A stretch of 5,386 bases of DNA from Candidatus Aminicenantota bacterium (GTDB lineage: Bacteria; Acidobacteriota; Aminicenantia; UBA2199), in NCBI GenBank assembly GCA_020355945.1, contig CP070627.1:2118693-2124078 (forward strand). The letters are read 5' to 3'. A program made the translations under genes and the position numbers. The notes below the pieces were generated by a model, which did not search any database, was not told where the DNA came from, and was given only the letters and a program-made list of their open reading frames with translations. Position 1 is the stretch's first letter; each line of letters starts with the position of its first letter. Shown here piece by piece: positions 4,953 through 5,386 of the stretch.

Positions 4953-5003
4953 CAATTGTGAGCGCAGCGAACTAAGTTCTAATTTGGATTAGTTCTCTGA
5001 CCT

Positions 5004-5386
5004 TCAGGGAGTACAGGCTGCCAGCCATTGTTTCACTGTCTTTGTCTGGGGATGTTCTTCTCCAAAAAAGGCATTCCATATTTTATACGCTTTCTCAAAA
5101 TATTCTTTTGCTTTTTCCTTTTGTTCCAGGGCAAAATAGGCCGATCCCAGGTTATTCAACTCTCTGGCCACATTGGGATGTTCCGGCCCAAACACGGCCT
5201 CATCGATGGCCAGCGCTCTCTCTAAGTACTCGATGGCTTTCCGGTGGTCTCCAAGAGCATTCCAGGCCGATCCCAGGTTATTCACGCGAATGGCCACATT
5301 GGGATGTTCCGGCCCAAACACGGCCTCATCGATGGCCAGCGCTCTCTCATAGTACTCGATGGCTTTCCGGTGGTCTCCAAGAGCAT
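5004..5386 (-). CDS. C-terminal part of a tetratricopeptide-repeat protein (5' end outside window)
   Basis: The minus-strand frame is open to the right edge and ends with TGA at 5004-5006. The 126 visible residues are exactly three 42-residue repeats. Each starts AL and carries the helix pair of kinesin-light-chain-type TPRs: ALGDHRKAIEYYERALAI, then FGPEHPNVA and NNLGSAW. Repeats one and two are almost identical. The third is diverged (ALEQKEKAKEYFEKAYKI, FGEEHPQT) and ends in a capping WLAACTP, so this is the true C-terminus. A GTG at 5321 could be read as a start, but it lies inside a repeat, so the gene continues upstream. Such arrays are protein-interaction scaffolds, often fused to NB-ARC, CHAT or kinase domains. 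Nothing here shows which, and cellular location cannot be told. Confidence 0.9.
   Translation of the reverse strand, partial: ALGDHRKAIEYYERALAIDEAVFGPEHPNVAIRVNNLGSAWNALGDHRKAIEYLERALAIDEAVFGPEHPNVARELNNLGSAYFALEQKEKAKEYFEKAYKIWNAFFGEEHPQTKTVKQWLAACTP
5165..5386 (-). repeat. 126-bp tandem repeat inside the TPR gene
   Basis: Bases 5165-5260 match 5291-5386 at 94 of 96 positions by eye, an offset of exactly 126 bases or 42 codons. The two differences, at 5223-5224 against 5349-5350, change one Leu to Tyr. Identity this high, including silent positions, indicates recent duplication or gene conversion of a TPR unit. Confidence 0.85.

Larger units (their letters stand above)
4633..5003. other. 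Noncoding, repeat-rich spacer
   Basis: About 370 bases without a convincing gene. Open frames crossing it have compositions that follow the A/C- or G/T-rich repeats and show no motif. It begins with unassigned sequence after the transposase stub, including a small hairpin (TTGCC 4680-4684 with GGCAA 4691-4695). It continues with ACAAATC repeats, three small hairpins and a row of 8-base ATTCCA repeats, listed separately. I see no RNA gene in it. Confidence 0.6.

Noticed and set aside
4668..4955. Minus-strand open frames across the repeat spacer
   Set aside because: Their sequences are translations of the repeats (runs of MMECWNIGMME type), with no domain, no ribosome binding site and no start context.
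4955..4966. Resemblance of TTGTGAGCG to a lac-type operator half site
   Set aside because: Only a half site is present, with no symmetric partner, no lac-type regulator and no nearby promoter.
4633..4992. Continuation of the transposase frame as a 149-residue protein
   Set aside because: After about 28 codons the translation only mirrors A/C-rich and ATTCCA repeats and lacks the HUH and Tyr motifs.
1..5386. The window length of 5386 equals that of the phiX174 genome
   Set aside because: The gene content is chromosomal (iorAB, flavoprotein, TPR), no phage gene is present, and both edges cut through open frames. The length is a coincidence.

Overview
The window is bacterial chromosomal DNA: dense short genes, AAAGGAGG-type ribosome binding sites and a sigma70-like promoter. 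The central genes point to an anaerobic amino-acid fermenter or respirer. They are a two-subunit, ferredoxin-type indolepyruvate oxidoreductase and an iron-sulfur flavoprotein. The intergenic DNA is unusually rich in palindromes and short repeats (ACACGAAT, AAATACGG, ACAAATC and ATTCCA families, and a REP-like hairpin). I associate this look with environmental lineages such as Desulfobacterota or Candidatus Aminicenantes. That is an impression, not an identification.

Layout. Bases 2-451 hold the 3' end of a reading frame that enters from the left, encoding a membrane-protein C-terminus, perhaps of a glycosyltransferase-like protein. It runs into a long ACACGAAT inverted repeat (404-490) that could terminate transcription in both directions. 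A good promoter (510-538) then leads to iorA (642-2243, TTG start) and iorB (2262-2843). These form a two-gene operon for oxidative decarboxylation of aryl pyruvates to aryl-acetyl-CoA. The IorA here stops before the C-terminal ferredoxin-like 2[4Fe-4S] domain of the classical enzyme. Converging on iorB from the other strand, only 17 bases away, is an iron-sulfur flavoprotein gene (2861-3457) with its own promoter and a compact Cys motif.

Bases 3458-3842 contain the flavoprotein promoter and then a repeat-rich island: AAATACGG repeats, a GGGGACAG...CTGTCCCC hairpin, a G6/C6 hairpin and an A9T9 tract. This island precedes a small two-gene cassette: a stand-alone nucleotidyltransferase-fold protein (3843-4319) and a short basic partner (4297-4506) overlapping it by 23 bases. 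The arrangement resembles toxin-antitoxin modules, but the partner is unfamiliar to me. It is the best candidate for something undescribed.

Downstream is the N-terminal stub of a REP-associated tyrosine transposase (4546-4632). About 370 bases of noncoding repeat DNA follow, with stacked small hairpins and 8-base tandem repeats. The right edge (5004-5386, minus strand) is the C-terminus of a tetratricopeptide-repeat protein. It shows exactly three 42-residue repeats, two of them nearly identical at the DNA level.

The oxidoreductase and the flavoprotein plausibly share redox metabolism. The nucleotidyltransferase cassette and transposase remnant look like accessory DNA between housekeeping genes.
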